Assembly: GCA_002699585.1 (NCBI GenBank) | Contig: PABP01000014.1 | Span: 845,991-909,990 of the forward strand | DNA from: Anaerolineaceae bacterium | Lineage (GTDB): Bacteria; Chloroflexota; Anaerolineae; Aggregatilineales; Phototrophicaceae | Direction of reading: 5' to 3' | DNA length: 64,000 bases | In this document: positions 55,835-64,000 of the stretch, piece by piece | How positions within the stretch are numbered: position 1 is the stretch's first letter | How the letters are laid out: each line of letters starts with the position of its first letter | Position numbers and translations under genes: made by a program | Notes under the pieces: generated by a model | The model's input: the letters and a program-made list of their open reading frames with translations, nothing else | What the model was told of the DNA's origin: nothing | Databases searched by the model: none

Positions 55835-56671
55835 ATGATTAATTTAAAGACGGAACGTAGACAAAAATTAGGGAAACTATTCACAGGGACTCGGATTGAT
55901 GGATGTATGCTAAATGCCATCTTAGATGGTCATATCGGAGAAGCATTCACTGATGCTGAAAATCCAACGTATGGCATCCTGGAATTAACAGAGGCGAAGG
56001 TTGCTTTCATAGGTGGTGATTTTACGCACCCATCTGTCTGTCAATATCTCAAGCAGCTTTCCAGATTTTGGATGCTGTTTGTGACATCGGATGATTTTGA
56101 AGAGACCGCGCAACGTGTCCACCCGCACAAGTGGATTACTTTGGATCGATATCCTTTCTCGACAGAAAATCTGAGCATGGCAAAAATGCAGCAGCTAAAG
56201 ACGCAATTGCCACCGGGTTTTCAAGTCAAGGAAATAGATGTCGCTCTAGCAAACCGTCTGGCTGAAGATAAAGAAAATGAGTTTGCCAGTTATCACCTTA
56301 TGAACTTTGAATCCCCAGCAGACTTTGTAGAACGCGGCGTTGGTTATTGTGTATGTGAAGGTGAGACAATCGCCTGCGTCGCATCATCTTTTGCCGTTTG
56401 TCGTAAAGGCATTGAAATTCAGATCGACACTCGCAAAGACTATCGAGGACGAGGCCTAGCGACTATCGCTGCAGCATATTTGATCGCTTATTGTCTGGAG
56501 AACGAGCTAGATCCCGGTTGGGATGCGGCCACCGACATTTCCGCAAATTTGGCCAAGAAACTGGGCTATACACCGCAGCCCGCTTATCCAATGTATCTTT
56601 TTACCAAATCAAGAGCACTGGTGATGTTGCGCTATGTCGCACAAAAGATCAAGAAATTTCTGGGTAAATAG
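55835..56671 (+). CDS. GNAT acetyltransferase (large two-domain type)
   Basis: About 278 residues. The N-terminal half has no clear motif but resembles the first domain of the GNAT_acetyltran/ZmaR-like group. The C-terminal half holds the acetyl-CoA loop IQIDTRKDYRGRGLATIAAA and the WDAATDISANLAKKLGY motif with a catalytic-type Asn. Substrate unknown. ATG 55835 lies seven bases after AAAGGAG and is preferred over the ATG at 55814. The gene is more AT-rich than its neighbours, which hints at a different origin. It is convergent with the FAD oxidoreductase. Confidence 0.8.
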   Translation: MINLKTERRQKLGKLFTGTRIDGCMLNAILDGHIGEAFTDAENPTYGILELTEAKVAFIGGDFTHPSVCQYLKQLSRFWMLFVTSDDFEETAQRVHPHKWITLDRYPFSTENLSMAKMQQLKTQLPPGFQVKEIDVALANRLAEDKENEFASYHLMNFESPADFVERGVGYCVCEGETIACVASSFAVCRKGIEIQIDTRKDYRGRGLATIAAAYLIAYCLENELDPGWDAATDISANLAKKLGYTPQPAYPMYLFTKSRALVMLRYVAQKIKKFLGK

Positions 56672-56716
56672 CGGTCTCTGCCGCATTTGCTAACCACGAG
56701 ACACATTATCCAGAAA

Positions 56717-58048
56717 TCACTCTTGCACTTCCAACCCCATGCGTTTGCGCAAATCCCGCCAGGGACCGCGGGCCAAGGCGCGCATCATCGTCGGCGGGCC
56801 CATCAGCGCGATCATATCGGCTGGCAACTGCCGCGTCAGCATCTTGCCAATGAGGTCTTCCATATCGGGGTCTTCGAATATCCAGCGCGTCATCTGTTCG
56901 TTCAACCAGCTTGGGACACGATTGGGGTCCGGGTAAAAGCTCTCTTTGACGCGCCGTTGCAGCGTTTTGTACATGCCATAGGTTTTGACGCGGGCTGCTT
57001 CGTCGTAGTCGGCGAGGGCTTCGTCCCAGGTGAGCTGGCCGCGCTTGTACTTACGAATCGCCTGCGCCAGCGCTTTGCCCGTGACCACCGCGTTGTAGAT
57101 GCCCTGGCCATCGAGCGGATCTTTGTGATGGTAGGCATCGCCCACCAGCGCCCAACCGGGGCCGCCCGCCTGTCGATAGGCATTGCTGATGTGCTTCATG
57201 CCGCGCACAGTTGTGATGCGCTTGGCGTCAGTCATGCGTTGCGCCAGCGCAGGTAGCTCCATGATTTTTTGCTCGTAAAAGGTTTCGGCATCGCCCTCAT
57301 GTTCCAGCGCTTCACTACGCCCTTCAACAGCGATCACTGTCTGTCCATCCGCACTGTCCATCGCCAAATAGCCGATAGGTCCGTTACCTTCATAAGCAGA
57401 CGCCGAGGGCATACCGTCGATCATGGCCACACCTTCCCAGTAGGCATAATAAATCGACGTGGGTAGCTGCTCCCATTCATCGCGGATGCCAGCCTCGGTT
57501 TTACGCGCGACCATGCTAAAGCGACCATCTGCGCCGACCACAATCTCGCCATGAATGGTCTCGGTACTGCCATCGTCATTTTTCACCACGACACCTGTCA
57601 CGCGCTCGCCATCCATTGCCAGGTCGATGACATTGCAATTCTGGCGACCGTCTACCTGGGGCAGGCGTACCGCGTTTTCCCACAAAGCGGCATCAAAACG
57701 CGCCCGGTCGATAGCATAGGCGTAATCGCGCCCTTCCGTCTCCGGGATGCGGATCTTGCCGTTGGCCGTCCTGGCGATGTTATGCATATGGGTGATGCGC
57801 GGCGTATTGTGGGCATAGGCCGCTTCGTCCGCGTCGATCTCATCCAATATTTTCATGGTCGGCGCGTAGATAATCGGTGATGAAACTGCTGGCAATGACG
57901 GGAACGTACTGCGTTCCAGCAGCAGCACGCGCAGGCCATACAGGCCCAGCCGCGCCGCCAATGCGGAGCCAGCTACACGGCCACCAACGATGATGACGTC
58001 ATAATGCGGATTGGTGTTCGGTTCAGTTGGGAGCATGCCTTGATGCAT
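56717..58048 (-). CDS. FAD-dependent oxidoreductase (PHBH-fold, geranylgeranyl-reductase-like)
   Basis: A 443-residue flavoprotein of the p-hydroxybenzoate-hydroxylase fold. FAD motifs: DVIIVGGRVAGSALAARLGL with the distal Glu in VLLLERSTFPS, EIVVGADGRFSMVAR (DG motif) and WALVGDAYHHKDPLDGQGIY (GD motif). It could be a monooxygenase, a halogenase-like or a prenyl reductase; the substrate-binding part gives no decisive hint. The C-terminus is basic (RALARGPWRDLRKRMG). ATGs at 58048 and 58036 are both possible starts. It stands alone, divergent from the sigma-factor region. Confidence 0.82.
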   Translation of the reverse strand: MHQGMLPTEPNTNPHYDVIIVGGRVAGSALAARLGLYGLRVLLLERSTFPSLPAVSSPIIYAPTMKILDEIDADEAAYAHNTPRITHMHNIARTANGKIRIPETEGRDYAYAIDRARFDAALWENAVRLPQVDGRQNCNVIDLAMDGERVTGVVVKNDDGSTETIHGEIVVGADGRFSMVARKTEAGIRDEWEQLPTSIYYAYWEGVAMIDGMPSASAYEGNGPIGYLAMDSADGQTVIAVEGRSEALEHEGDAETFYEQKIMELPALAQRMTDAKRITTVRGMKHISNAYRQAGGPGWALVGDAYHHKDPLDGQGIYNAVVTGKALAQAIRKYKRGQLTWDEALADYDEAARVKTYGMYKTLQRRVKESFYPDPNRVPSWLNEQMTRWIFEDPDMEDLIGKMLTRQLPADMIALMGPPTMMRALARGPWRDLRKRMGLEVQE

Positions 58049-58260
58049 AGCAGGGTGTCCTCAGCTTGCTAATGTCAGGTCAGAAATTGGATTTTTGCGA
58101 TAGAGAAAAACAGTGCCAACTCATCGTGAAACTTATCACAATATACGTCATTGTGGGGCAAATAGATGTGTCCTGTAAAGCAAATTTGAGCAATTTCTCA
58201 TTGAAACCGGTTTCTTCAAAAATAGGTGTCAATTTATTCGTTTATTTTGTACGAGATGGG

Positions 58261-58289
58261 TTGACTTCATCCCGCGATCATGATATGTT
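58261..58289 (+). promoter_or_regulatory. Sigma-70 promoter TTGACT-17-TATGTT
   Basis: TTGACT (58261-58266), a 17-base spacer, TATGTT (58284-58289). Transcription would start near 58296, about 35 bases before a strong terminator. Confidence 0.5.
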
Positions 58290-58295
58290 AACGGC

Positions 58296-58354
58296 ATACT
58301 AAGATTATTAAAAATCAATTTTATTTTGAAAAGCCCACCACAAGTGGGCTTTTT
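58296..58354 (+). ncRNA. Candidate short terminated transcript (small RNA or leader)
   Basis: A good promoter (58261-58289) is followed only about 35 bases later by a strong hairpin terminator, with no open frame of note between. The predicted product is about 60 nt. It could be a small RNA, or the attenuated leader of the sigma-factor operon. This is inference from signals only. Confidence 0.3.
58329..58354 (+). terminator. Rho-independent terminator with no gene before it
   Basis: AAAAGCCCAC (58329-58338) pairs perfectly with GTGGGCTTTT (58344-58353) around CACAA. No plus-strand gene ends upstream, and the minus-strand neighbour begins rather than ends here. Confidence 0.8.
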
Positions 58355-58398
58355 GCATTTAATGCCCCATTTACTACCCTCGTTTCAAAAATCAACCG

Positions 58399-58445
58399 CA
58401 ACGTTTTCGTTGCGTTCTCCCTCGTCTATAGTGAGAGTCACTCTC
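58399..58445 (+). promoter_or_regulatory. Candidate ECF-type promoter and inverted repeat
   Basis: CAACG (58399-58403) and CGTCTA (58423-58428), the latter a common ECF -10 element, precede the sigma-factor gene, followed by the inverted repeat GAGAGT-C-ACTCTC (58433-58445). The 19-base spacing is longer than usual. Autoregulation by the sigma factor is plausible. Confidence 0.35.
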
Positions 58446-58463
58446 TAACTGCAAGGATAGGCC

Positions 58464-59099
58464 ATGACCAAGTCGGACGATGGGCCGCAGCACGAATTGC
58501 TGGCGCGCATCCAGGCTGGGGACACCGCTGCCGTCATGGCGGCTTACGAACAGCACTTTGACTCGCTGTATCGCTATGTGCGTCTGCGCGTTGCCCAGCC
58601 TGAATTGGCAGAGGACATTGTGAGCGATGTATTTGTTACGCTGCTGGATTGCGTGGGCCAGCCCTGTGCACCCAAAACGCACCTACGTGGCTGGCTGTTC
58701 AAAGTCGCCCGGTCGCAGTTGTCGGTACATGGCAACACCCGCCTGACCCTGGCATGGGATGCATTGGAGGACTGGATGCCCGCACTGACTGAAACCAATC
58801 CTGAACACACCCTCGGTGATGTCATTGATCGCCAGCGGCTGCACCACGCGCTGCAAATGCTCAACAACGACCATCGTGAAGTGCTGCTGTTGCGCTTCGG
58901 CCATCAATTCAGCTTGCAGGAAACAGCCGACGCCCTCGATAAGTCCGTTTCCTCGGTCAAGTCGATCCAATTCCGGGCGCTGCAAAACCTGCGCCAGATC
59001 ATGAAGCCCGACGGGGCTGTGGCTGATCCCCAGGACGATGCCGCTGAAGACGATCACCAGCCCCAAAAAGGAGGTGCGCTGTGGAACAGCCGCTCATGA
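58464..59099 (+). CDS. ECF-type RNA polymerase sigma factor
   Basis: A 211-residue group-4 sigma-70 factor. Region 2 spans about 20-95 (FDSLYRYVRLRVAQPELAED, the core and -10 binding part) and region 4 about 125-185 (LNNDHREVLLLRFGHQFSLQ, the -35 recognition helix-turn-helix). The C-terminal tail is acidic (DPQDDAAEDDHQ). AAGGATAGG precedes the ATG at 58464. The last 19 bases overlap the next gene, whose product is probably the membrane partner controlling this factor. Confidence 0.92.
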   Translation: MTKSDDGPQHELLARIQAGDTAAVMAAYEQHFDSLYRYVRLRVAQPELAEDIVSDVFVTLLDCVGQPCAPKTHLRGWLFKVARSQLSVHGNTRLTLAWDALEDWMPALTETNPEHTLGDVIDRQRLHHALQMLNNDHREVLLLRFGHQFSLQETADALDKSVSSVKSIQFRALQNLRQIMKPDGAVADPQDDAAEDDHQPQKGGALWNSRS

Positions 59100-61915
59100 A
59101 CATCCTCGATCAGTGCATTGATCGTATCCGTGCCGGGGAGCCTGTCGAGGCCTGCTTAAAAGACTATCCAGAATACGCTGACGAGCTGCGTGACATGCTG
59201 CATATTGGCATCACGCTGGGCGAATTGGTGACAGCAGCCCCCGTTGCCACCATAACCCAGGATCGCCTTCAGCAGCAGCTCGCCAACCGCATTGATAATA
59301 GGGAGACCCATATGCAAATCAGAACGCGAGAAAAACGGAAGCGCCGCACCTTTGGCATGATGTCACTCGGCGCGGCGGCGGTACTGGCTTTGATCATGGG
59401 CGTGGGCATCGGCGTCTTTGCGACCATGTCTGCCTTTAACCCATCCGCATTGGCTCCCGTCGTTGCCGAGCCAACCGAACCCACTCATCAGCTAAGTTTC
59501 AGGCACAATCCCGCTCTATTTTCGATCCCGCGTGAAGGCGATACGCCGCTGTATTTCGACGTTGACCTCGGGAACTTCGGCGAGGCGAGTGAATATGTGC
59601 GCATCGCTACGCCAACAGGATTAGAAGTTATTGATATGGAGCCAGTTTCGCTCCAGGGCTGGACACTCAGTAATCAGGATGACCTCGTCTATACCTTTGG
59701 CGATGAATCCATGCGGTCCAGCGGTATCAAGGTTCACTCTGGCTATGGCAATGAGCACTATGGCAATGTCTACATCGGTCAGACCGAACCCATCTGGCGG
59801 CTGGATGATCGATTAATCCTGCGTGATGCTAATGATGCGGTGCTGTTCGATGCCGCTGTACGTGACCTTATCCCTGCTACAAGTCCAAACTTCTATGACA
59901 ATTCTCTCATTACCTACTCTGGGGTTGACCGGGGGAGCTTTACCTACCTACCCATTTACGTGGATGTGATTAATCCAGGGACCGATAGTGAACATATCCG
60001 CATCGAGAATTTGATTAATTTTCAGGATTTTGACCTTTCTGGTTGGACGTTATCCAGCGATACAGGCGTCAGTTACACGCTACCCGATGTTGAGTGGTAC
60101 CAGCCCATAGGCTCAGGGCCCTATATCAATATCTATACATTGCCTAAAACGACTAGCATCGGCAAATATCATATTGGCCTGCCTGAACCCGTTTGGCAGT
60201 CAGCCAATACGCTCACCCTGAAGCACCCGGATGGCCTCAGTGGCACGCTGGCACTCAATGGCGATGCGGATACGCCGCAAAGCCCCCTTTATGATGCCGA
60301 GTATATACGGCCAGTGTATCGCTATAACGATGAAGTGGGCACTTTCATGGTGACGTTTGATGATCAGCCATCGACCATCTATCAGGTACAAGTCATGAAT
60401 CCTGGCGACCGCGACCGTGAATACATCAAAATCTTCGCTCGCGAGAATGGGTCGGTGGCCCCTGTCACCATGCTGGGCCTCCAAGGTTGGACGCTCAGCG
60501 ATGAAGATGGCAATGTTTATGTATTTGATTTAGCGCGCCTTCCACCACCTGGGAGTAGCTTGTGGATTTATACACGTGATGGTATAGAAAAAACGGATGA
60601 GGTTTATATGGACCGTGATAACGCCATCTGGGATATGGACGATACGCTGACACTCACCAATAGCCTGGGTGGCATCGTGCTGCAAGCCAATGTGGGCGCG
60701 CTATCACCCAATGGCGATTCCGAGTATATCCGGCCAGTGTATCGCTATAACGATGCAGCGGGTGTCTTCATGGTGGTAGCCGATGGCCAACCCACGGCCA
60801 TCTTCCAACTGCAAGTCATGAACCCAGGCTACCGCGATCATGAGTACATCAATATCTTCGCCCCGGCCAATGTATCGATGAACAATGTCCGTCCGATTTC
60901 CCTTGATGGCTGGACGATAAGCGACGACGATGGCAACAGCTTTACGTTTGAGGGATCAACGTTGCCAGCTAGCGGCCTACGCGTTTACACGGGACCTGGT
61001 GAAAATAATTATGGTGAAGTCTATATGGGGCGGGATAGTGCCCTATGGGATGAAGAAGATACGCTGACGCTCTCTAATGCTCTAGGTGACATCGTGCTGC
61101 AAGCCAATGTCGGGACGCTTACTTACACGCTGCAGTCTTCGCAAACCCTGAACAATAGCATCTACTTTGAGGACCCCGATATAGCACCGACTGGTTGGAT
61201 GCCACCTTTCATGCTCAATGTTGATGTGATCTTCCCTGGCCAGGAAGGCGAGAATGTCCGTATCTCACAGCAATATGGCGGCGAAATGCCAGATCTAGCT
61301 GGTTGGACCATCAGCGATGATGATGGTAATAGCTATCGCATTCCCTACCATGACAGTGACAACACATCAAGTTATCTATCGCTCTATACGGAATCGGGAA
61401 CTGACGAACCGGGCAAGTACTATATGGGCTTTGACGATCCCATCTGGCAGCTTGACGACAGCCTGACCATCACCCGGCCCAGCGACGGCGCAACCTATAA
61501 CATCATCGTAGAAGACAGCATCGAAATGCCCTGGCACCTGGGTAATCCGCCGACTGAGCCAGCATCAGTCAATCAGGTACAGCCCTGGGAACTAACAGCA
61601 ACTTCCATCATTGTGACGGTGACGCAAGGCGCTGTAATGGATCCTATATTGGCAACCCAACGGGTAGAAATGGCCAAATTACCAGCCTTGTGTAGCGTGA
61701 GCAGCCCTCATATTGTCAATTTGCGTTCTTACACGGATGTGACAGTAGAAGTAGAGGTGCAAGTGCCTCCTAATCAGAGGCTGGACGTGCTGGAAATCAG
61801 GCCAGATCCAGCTGAGCCAACTGCCACATTATGGTATCTTGTCCGCACGGTAGAGAATGACATAGGTTGGGTTCGTCAGGAAGTCATGGAGCCAATAACA
61901 GATTGCCCGGAATAA
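59081..61915 (+). CDS. Membrane-anchored sigma partner with five lamin-tail-like repeats
   Basis: A 944-residue protein. Residues 1-55 (ACLKDYPEYADELRDML) form the small helical domain typical of proteins paired with ECF factors in this lineage; it lacks a Zn HxxxCxxC motif. A basic stretch (REKRKRR) and one transmembrane helix (91-117) follow. Outside lie five lamin-tail-like (LTD) repeats, marked by GW-T-L/I-S near residues 192, 320, 468, 609 and 740, then an SH3b-like domain (about 880-944; CSVSSPHIVNLRSY, IGWVRQEV). AAAGGAGG lies just before the GTG at 59081, strongly supporting that start. It is probably an anti-sigma or sensor for the preceding sigma factor with a cell-surface ligand; the role is inferred. 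Confidence 0.85.
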   Translation: MEQPLMNILDQCIDRIRAGEPVEACLKDYPEYADELRDMLHIGITLGELVTAAPVATITQDRLQQQLANRIDNRETHMQIRTREKRKRRTFGMMSLGAAAVLALIMGVGIGVFATMSAFNPSALAPVVAEPTEPTHQLSFRHNPALFSIPREGDTPLYFDVDLGNFGEASEYVRIATPTGLEVIDMEPVSLQGWTLSNQDDLVYTFGDESMRSSGIKVHSGYGNEHYGNVYIGQTEPIWRLDDRLILRDANDAVLFDAAVRDLIPATSPNFYDNSLITYSGVDRGSFTYLPIYVDVINPGTDSEHIRIENLINFQDFDLSGWTLSSDTGVSYTLPDVEWYQPIGSGPYINIYTLPKTTSIGKYHIGLPEPVWQSANTLTLKHPDGLSGTLALNGDADTPQSPLYDAEYIRPVYRYNDEVGTFMVTFDDQPSTIYQVQVMNPGDRDREYIKIFARENGSVAPVTMLGLQGWTLSDEDGNVYVFDLARLPPPGSSLWIYTRDGIEKTDEVYMDRDNAIWDMDDTLTLTNSLGGIVLQANVGALSPNGDSEYIRPVYRYNDAAGVFMVVADGQPTAIFQLQVMNPGYRDHEYINIFAPANVSMNNVRPISLDGWTISDDDGNSFTFEGSTLPASGLRVYTGPGENNYGEVYMGRDSALWDEEDTLTLSNALGDIVLQANVGTLTYTLQSSQTLNNSIYFEDPDIAPTGWMPPFMLNVDVIFPGQEGENVRISQQYGGEMPDLAGWTISDDDGNSYRIPYHDSDNTSSYLSLYTESGTDEPGKYYMGFDDPIWQLDDSLTITRPSDGATYNIIVEDSIEMPWHLGNPPTEPASVNQVQPWELTATSIIVTVTQGAVMDPILATQRVEMAKLPALCSVSSPHIVNLRSYTDVTVEVEVQVPPNQRLDVLEIRPDPAEPTATLWYLVRTVENDIGWVRQEVMEPITDCPE
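60299..60776 (+). repeat. Internal near-identical repeat, 423-bp period
   Basis: The segment starting GAGTATATACGGCCAGTGTA at 60299 recurs from 60722 with few changes over about 55 bases. The offset is 423 bp, exactly 141 codons, so it marks duplication of one lamin-tail-like unit. Confidence 0.8.
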
Positions 61916-61961
61916 TATCCCAGCCAACACAATTTTAAAATCTTCGTGTAAGTAACTGTGT

Positions 61962-61991
61962 GAAGGAGCGCCCCGCCTGGGGCGTTTCTTC
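61962..61991. terminator. Bidirectional hairpin between convergent genes
   Basis: CGCCCC (61969-61974) and GGGGCG (61979-61984) form the core stem, extended outward by GAAG/CTTC with G-T pairs. It lies between the sigma-partner gene and the convergent permease gene. Confidence 0.65.
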
Positions 61992-62005
61992 GTTATTTTT
62001 AGCTG

Positions 62006-62947
62006 TTAGTCGTTTTCATTGCGGTGCAGATGACGCTCCATAAGCTGGACCAGCATACTGCCGGTGATGGTCAGCGTCAGGTAAATCATACTCAGCACGG
62101 CATACGTTTCGACATATAAAAACGTGCTGCCGGACCACTTACGCGCGAGCTGTGTAATTTCATTGATGCCCAGCACTGTCACCAGCGAGGTATCTTTAAT
62201 CATGCTGATGAAGTCATTGCCGAGCGGGGGTAGCATGCGGCGTACCGCCTGCGGGATGACGATATAGCGCAACACCTGGAAATAGGACATACCCAGCGAC
62301 TTAGCCGCTTCGATCTGGCCTTTATCCACAGATTGGATACCTGCGCGGAACACTTCCGATAGAAAAGCCGAGTAGATCAATGAGAGGCCGGCAATTGCGG
62401 TGCCATTGTCGCGTCCACGCCACACCAGTTCCGGCAGGTCGGGGTTGTTCATGAGTTCCCGCAGCCAGGGAACCAGACCGTCATTGATATTGTTGCGCAG
62501 CGCTGGCACCAGAATGAAGCCGGAAATCAGCAGGAAGACCAGCGGCGGTATCCCACGCATGAACTCGACGAACATGGTGGCAAAGTTATAGACGGCGGTA
62601 TGCATGATGCGTCCCGCCACCTGGGTGATCCGCATGCCATGCTCTGGCGGTCGTGGGGCATTTGCCCGGATGATGCCCAACAGCAGGCCAAACACAATCG
62701 CAAAGAAGTAAGCAGTTACTGACAAGAATAGCGTCAGCGAGATGCCTTCACTCAGTTCTTCATAAATCCGACTGAACTCTTCGCTGTTGGCGATCTGGAC
62801 CACCAGATAAACCCACAAAAAGATGAGAAAAATAAGCCACCAGGGAGCAACATAAAGTCGGGAGAGCGGTCCAGCCAGTCGGCGCCGACTGCGCTCTTCC
62901 ACGTCGTCCATGTCATTTTTAGGTTTTTCTTCAAGTGCTGCGGACAT
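62006..62947 (-). CDS. Polar amino-acid ABC transporter permease
   Basis: A 313-residue permease of the HisM/GlnP type: an N-terminal helix, then the BPD_transp_1 core with the ATPase-coupling EAA loop (EAAKSLGMSYFQVLRYIVIP, then G). About six membrane helices. It forms the inner-membrane channel for a polar amino acid together with an ATPase not seen here. The gene starts 74 bases after the solute-binding-protein gene and AGGAG precedes its ATG, so both are one operon with an attenuating hairpin between. The N-terminal 30 residues are charged and longer than usual. Confidence 0.9.
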   Translation of the reverse strand: MSAALEEKPKNDMDDVEERSRRRLAGPLSRLYVAPWWLIFLIFLWVYLVVQIANSEEFSRIYEELSEGISLTLFLSVTAYFFAIVFGLLLGIIRANAPRPPEHGMRITQVAGRIMHTAVYNFATMFVEFMRGIPPLVFLLISGFILVPALRNNINDGLVPWLRELMNNPDLPELVWRGRDNGTAIAGLSLIYSAFLSEVFRAGIQSVDKGQIEAAKSLGMSYFQVLRYIVIPQAVRRMLPPLGNDFISMIKDTSLVTVLGINEITQLARKWSGSTFLYVETYAVLSMIYLTLTITGSMLVQLMERHLHRNEND

Positions 62948-62960
62948 GCTGGCTCCTGGT

Positions 62961-62992
62961 AAAAAGAGGGCGCACAGCCGATGCCGTGCGCC
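62961..62992 (-). terminator. Attenuator hairpin between binding-protein and permease genes
   Basis: GGCGCAC (62969-62975) pairs with GTGCGCC (62986-62992); on the minus strand it is followed by CTCTTTTTA, then AGGAG and the permease ATG. Such partial terminators usually keep the binding protein more abundant than the permease. Confidence 0.6.
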
Positions 62993-63021
62993 ACTTGATT
63001 GTCTTGTAGTGTGTTTAGTGA

Positions 63022-64000
63022 CTATTCTTCAGCCGGGCCGAAACCCCAGGCTTCGTTGATGGCGTCGAGCGTACCATCTTCCATCATGCTGGTGAGGGCC
63101 GCATCGAAGGCGTCACGCAGTTCGCTGCCCTCTGGGAAGATGAAGCCAAGGCCGCCATCTTGCGTGATGGCATCATCCAGCAAGCGGACGAATTCTTCGT
63201 TTTCACCGACATAACCCTGGCCAGCGACATCATCAATGATGACTGCATCGACATCTTCGGCGATCAAAGCCTGGACAGCCAGCGGGTACTGGTCATAACC
63301 GACCATGCGATCTTCACCGACCAGTTCAACAGCGGTCAGGTAGTTGGTGGTGGCCGTCTGGACGCCGACGATGTAGTCGTTGTTGACGAAATCATCCACG
63401 CTCTCAAAGCGATCTTCGTCCACACGGACCAGCAGTCGCTGGACAATCGAGATGTACGGCATGGAGAAATCGACGCCGCTTTCATCACGTTCTTCAGTGA
63501 TGGTGATGCCGTCCGCAGCCACATCGAATTCACCGCCAGCGACGGCGACGATCATGCCATCCCAAGATGTTTCGATGAATTCCGGCGTGCAGTTGATGCG
63601 TACACAAATCTCAGCAATGGCGTCGTAGTCCCAACCCACAGCGTCACCCGTTTCTTCATCAAGGTAGTTGAAGGGCGGGTAGGCATTTTCGACAGCGATG
63701 GTGATCGTTTCACCGCCCAGGTCAGGCAGCATCATGTCCATATCTTCAGCCGGACCAAAACCCCATTTGGCATTGATGGCGTCGAGCGTGCCGTCTTCCA
63801 TCATGCTGGTAAGCGCGGCATCGAAGGCGTCACGCAGTTCGCTGCCTTCTGGGAAGATGAAGCCGAGGCCGCCATCTTGCGTGATGGCATCATCCAGCAA
63901 ACGGACGAATTCTTCGTTTTCACCGACATAACCCTGGCCAGCGACATCATCAATGATGACCGCATCGACATCTTCGGCGATCAAAGCCTGGACAGCCAGC
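63022..64000 (-). CDS. Family 3 solute-binding protein with tandem binding domains, 5' end beyond window
   Basis: Extracytoplasmic amino-acid-binding protein (SBP_bac_3). The last ~235 residues form one full domain: [60 protein letters not shown] and the end [11 protein letters not shown]. Directly before it lies the end of another domain ([14 protein letters not shown]) whose visible part is almost the same. The frame runs off the window, so signal peptide and first domain start are not seen. The DNA repeat period is 717 bp (239 codons). The permease gene follows. More than two domains is possible. Confidence 0.88.
   Translation of the reverse strand, partial: LAVQALIAEDVDAVIIDDVAGQGYVGENEEFVRLLDDAITQDGGLGFIFPEGSELRDAFDAALTSMMEDGTLDAINAKWGFGPAEDMDMMLPDLGGETITIAVENAYPPFNYLDEETGDAVGWDYDAIAEICVRINCTPEFIETSWDGMIVAVAGGEFDVAADGITITEERDESGVDFSMPYISIVQRLLVRVDEDRFESVDDFVNNDYIVGVQTATTNYLTAVELVGEDRMVGYDQYPLAVQALIAEDVDAVIIDDVAGQGYVGENEEFVRLLDDAITQDGGLGFIFPEGSELRDAFDAALTSMMEDGTLDAINEAWGFGPAEE
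63040..64000 (-). repeat. 717-bp-period tandem duplication in the binding-protein gene
   Basis: Bases 63040-63283 and 63757-64000 are nearly identical, differing at a handful of mostly third-codon positions over about 240 bases. The offset is 717 bp throughout. The second copy continues past the window edge. Confidence 0.88.

Larger units (their letters stand above)
58049..58463. promoter_or_regulatory. Non-coding region upstream of the sigma-factor operon
   Basis: A 415-bp AT-rich gap with no supported protein gene. It holds a TTGACT-17-TATGTT promoter (58261-58289), a strong terminator (58329-58354), and an ECF-type CGTCTA box with an inverted repeat (58399-58445) just before the sigma-factor gene. 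Confidence 0.55.

Noticed and set aside
58066..58302. Possible 78-residue protein upstream of the sigma-factor operon
   Set aside because: No ribosome site, no recognised feature, and it overlaps the promoter signals; non-coding use is more likely.

Overview
The window looks like part of a chromosome from a member of the Chloroflexota (Anaerolineae-like). This is an inference from content, not a database match: moderate GC, many multi-GAF sensor proteins, paralogous Zn-ribbon threonine-synthase-like enzymes, an ECF sigma factor with an ACLKDYPEYADEL-type partner, lamin-tail-like secreted domains, and dispersed GTAGGGGC... palindromes. No rRNA, tRNA, CRISPR array or prophage was seen.

Region 1 (1-15.9 kb) is mixed metabolism and transport: a GNAT acetyltransferase cut by the window edge, an MFS exporter, a large polytopic membrane protein, a second GNAT, a 2TM protein, a beta-propeller gene inside an inverted-repeat-bounded AT-richer cassette, an APH-kinase/PLP-enzyme pair, an M20 carbamoylase-like amidohydrolase, exonuclease III, another MFS carrier, a DoxX/YkgB-like protein, a beta-helix protein and an EamA transporter. 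Paired palindromic repeats lie between genes here, and one pair sits in frame inside a coding sequence.

Region 2 (15.9-37.9 kb, all minus strand) is the core of interest. Reading 5' to 3' it holds two stand-alone receivers, then five GAF-domain proteins, then a giant 2762-residue hybrid histidine kinase (dCache, nine GAF, one half-GAF, PAS, HisKA, HATPase, two receivers). The five GAF proteins are joined by four successive ATGA stop/start overlaps. Next come a threonine-synthase-like enzyme fused to a receiver domain, a receiver-histidine kinase whose receiver lacks the phospho-acceptor Asp, and the EamA transporter. No DNA-binding response regulator is present, so signalling may end in protein-protein or enzyme control.

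Region 3 (38-49.2 kb) has a cyclophilin, a small unknown protein, two more membrane-bound GAF/PAS histidine kinases with HDLRSPL phosphorylation boxes, and a divergent regulator with a winged helix and BTAD domain. The regulator is preceded by a heptamer direct repeat with 11-bp periodicity next to a -10 box, the layout of a SARP-type operator.

Region 4 (49.2-58 kb) holds an acetamidase/formamidase gene broken by one in-frame amber codon, a probably leaderless membrane protein gene, selA, a VOC protein, an M24 peptidase, an FprA-like ferredoxin-NADP reductase, a GNAT and an FAD oxidoreductase.

Region 5 (58-64 kb) has a possible short terminated transcript, an ECF sigma factor coupled to a membrane-anchored partner with five lamin-tail-like repeats, and an amino-acid ABC transporter permease. 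Upstream of the permease is its solute-binding protein, which carries at least two near-identical tandem binding domains and runs off the window end.
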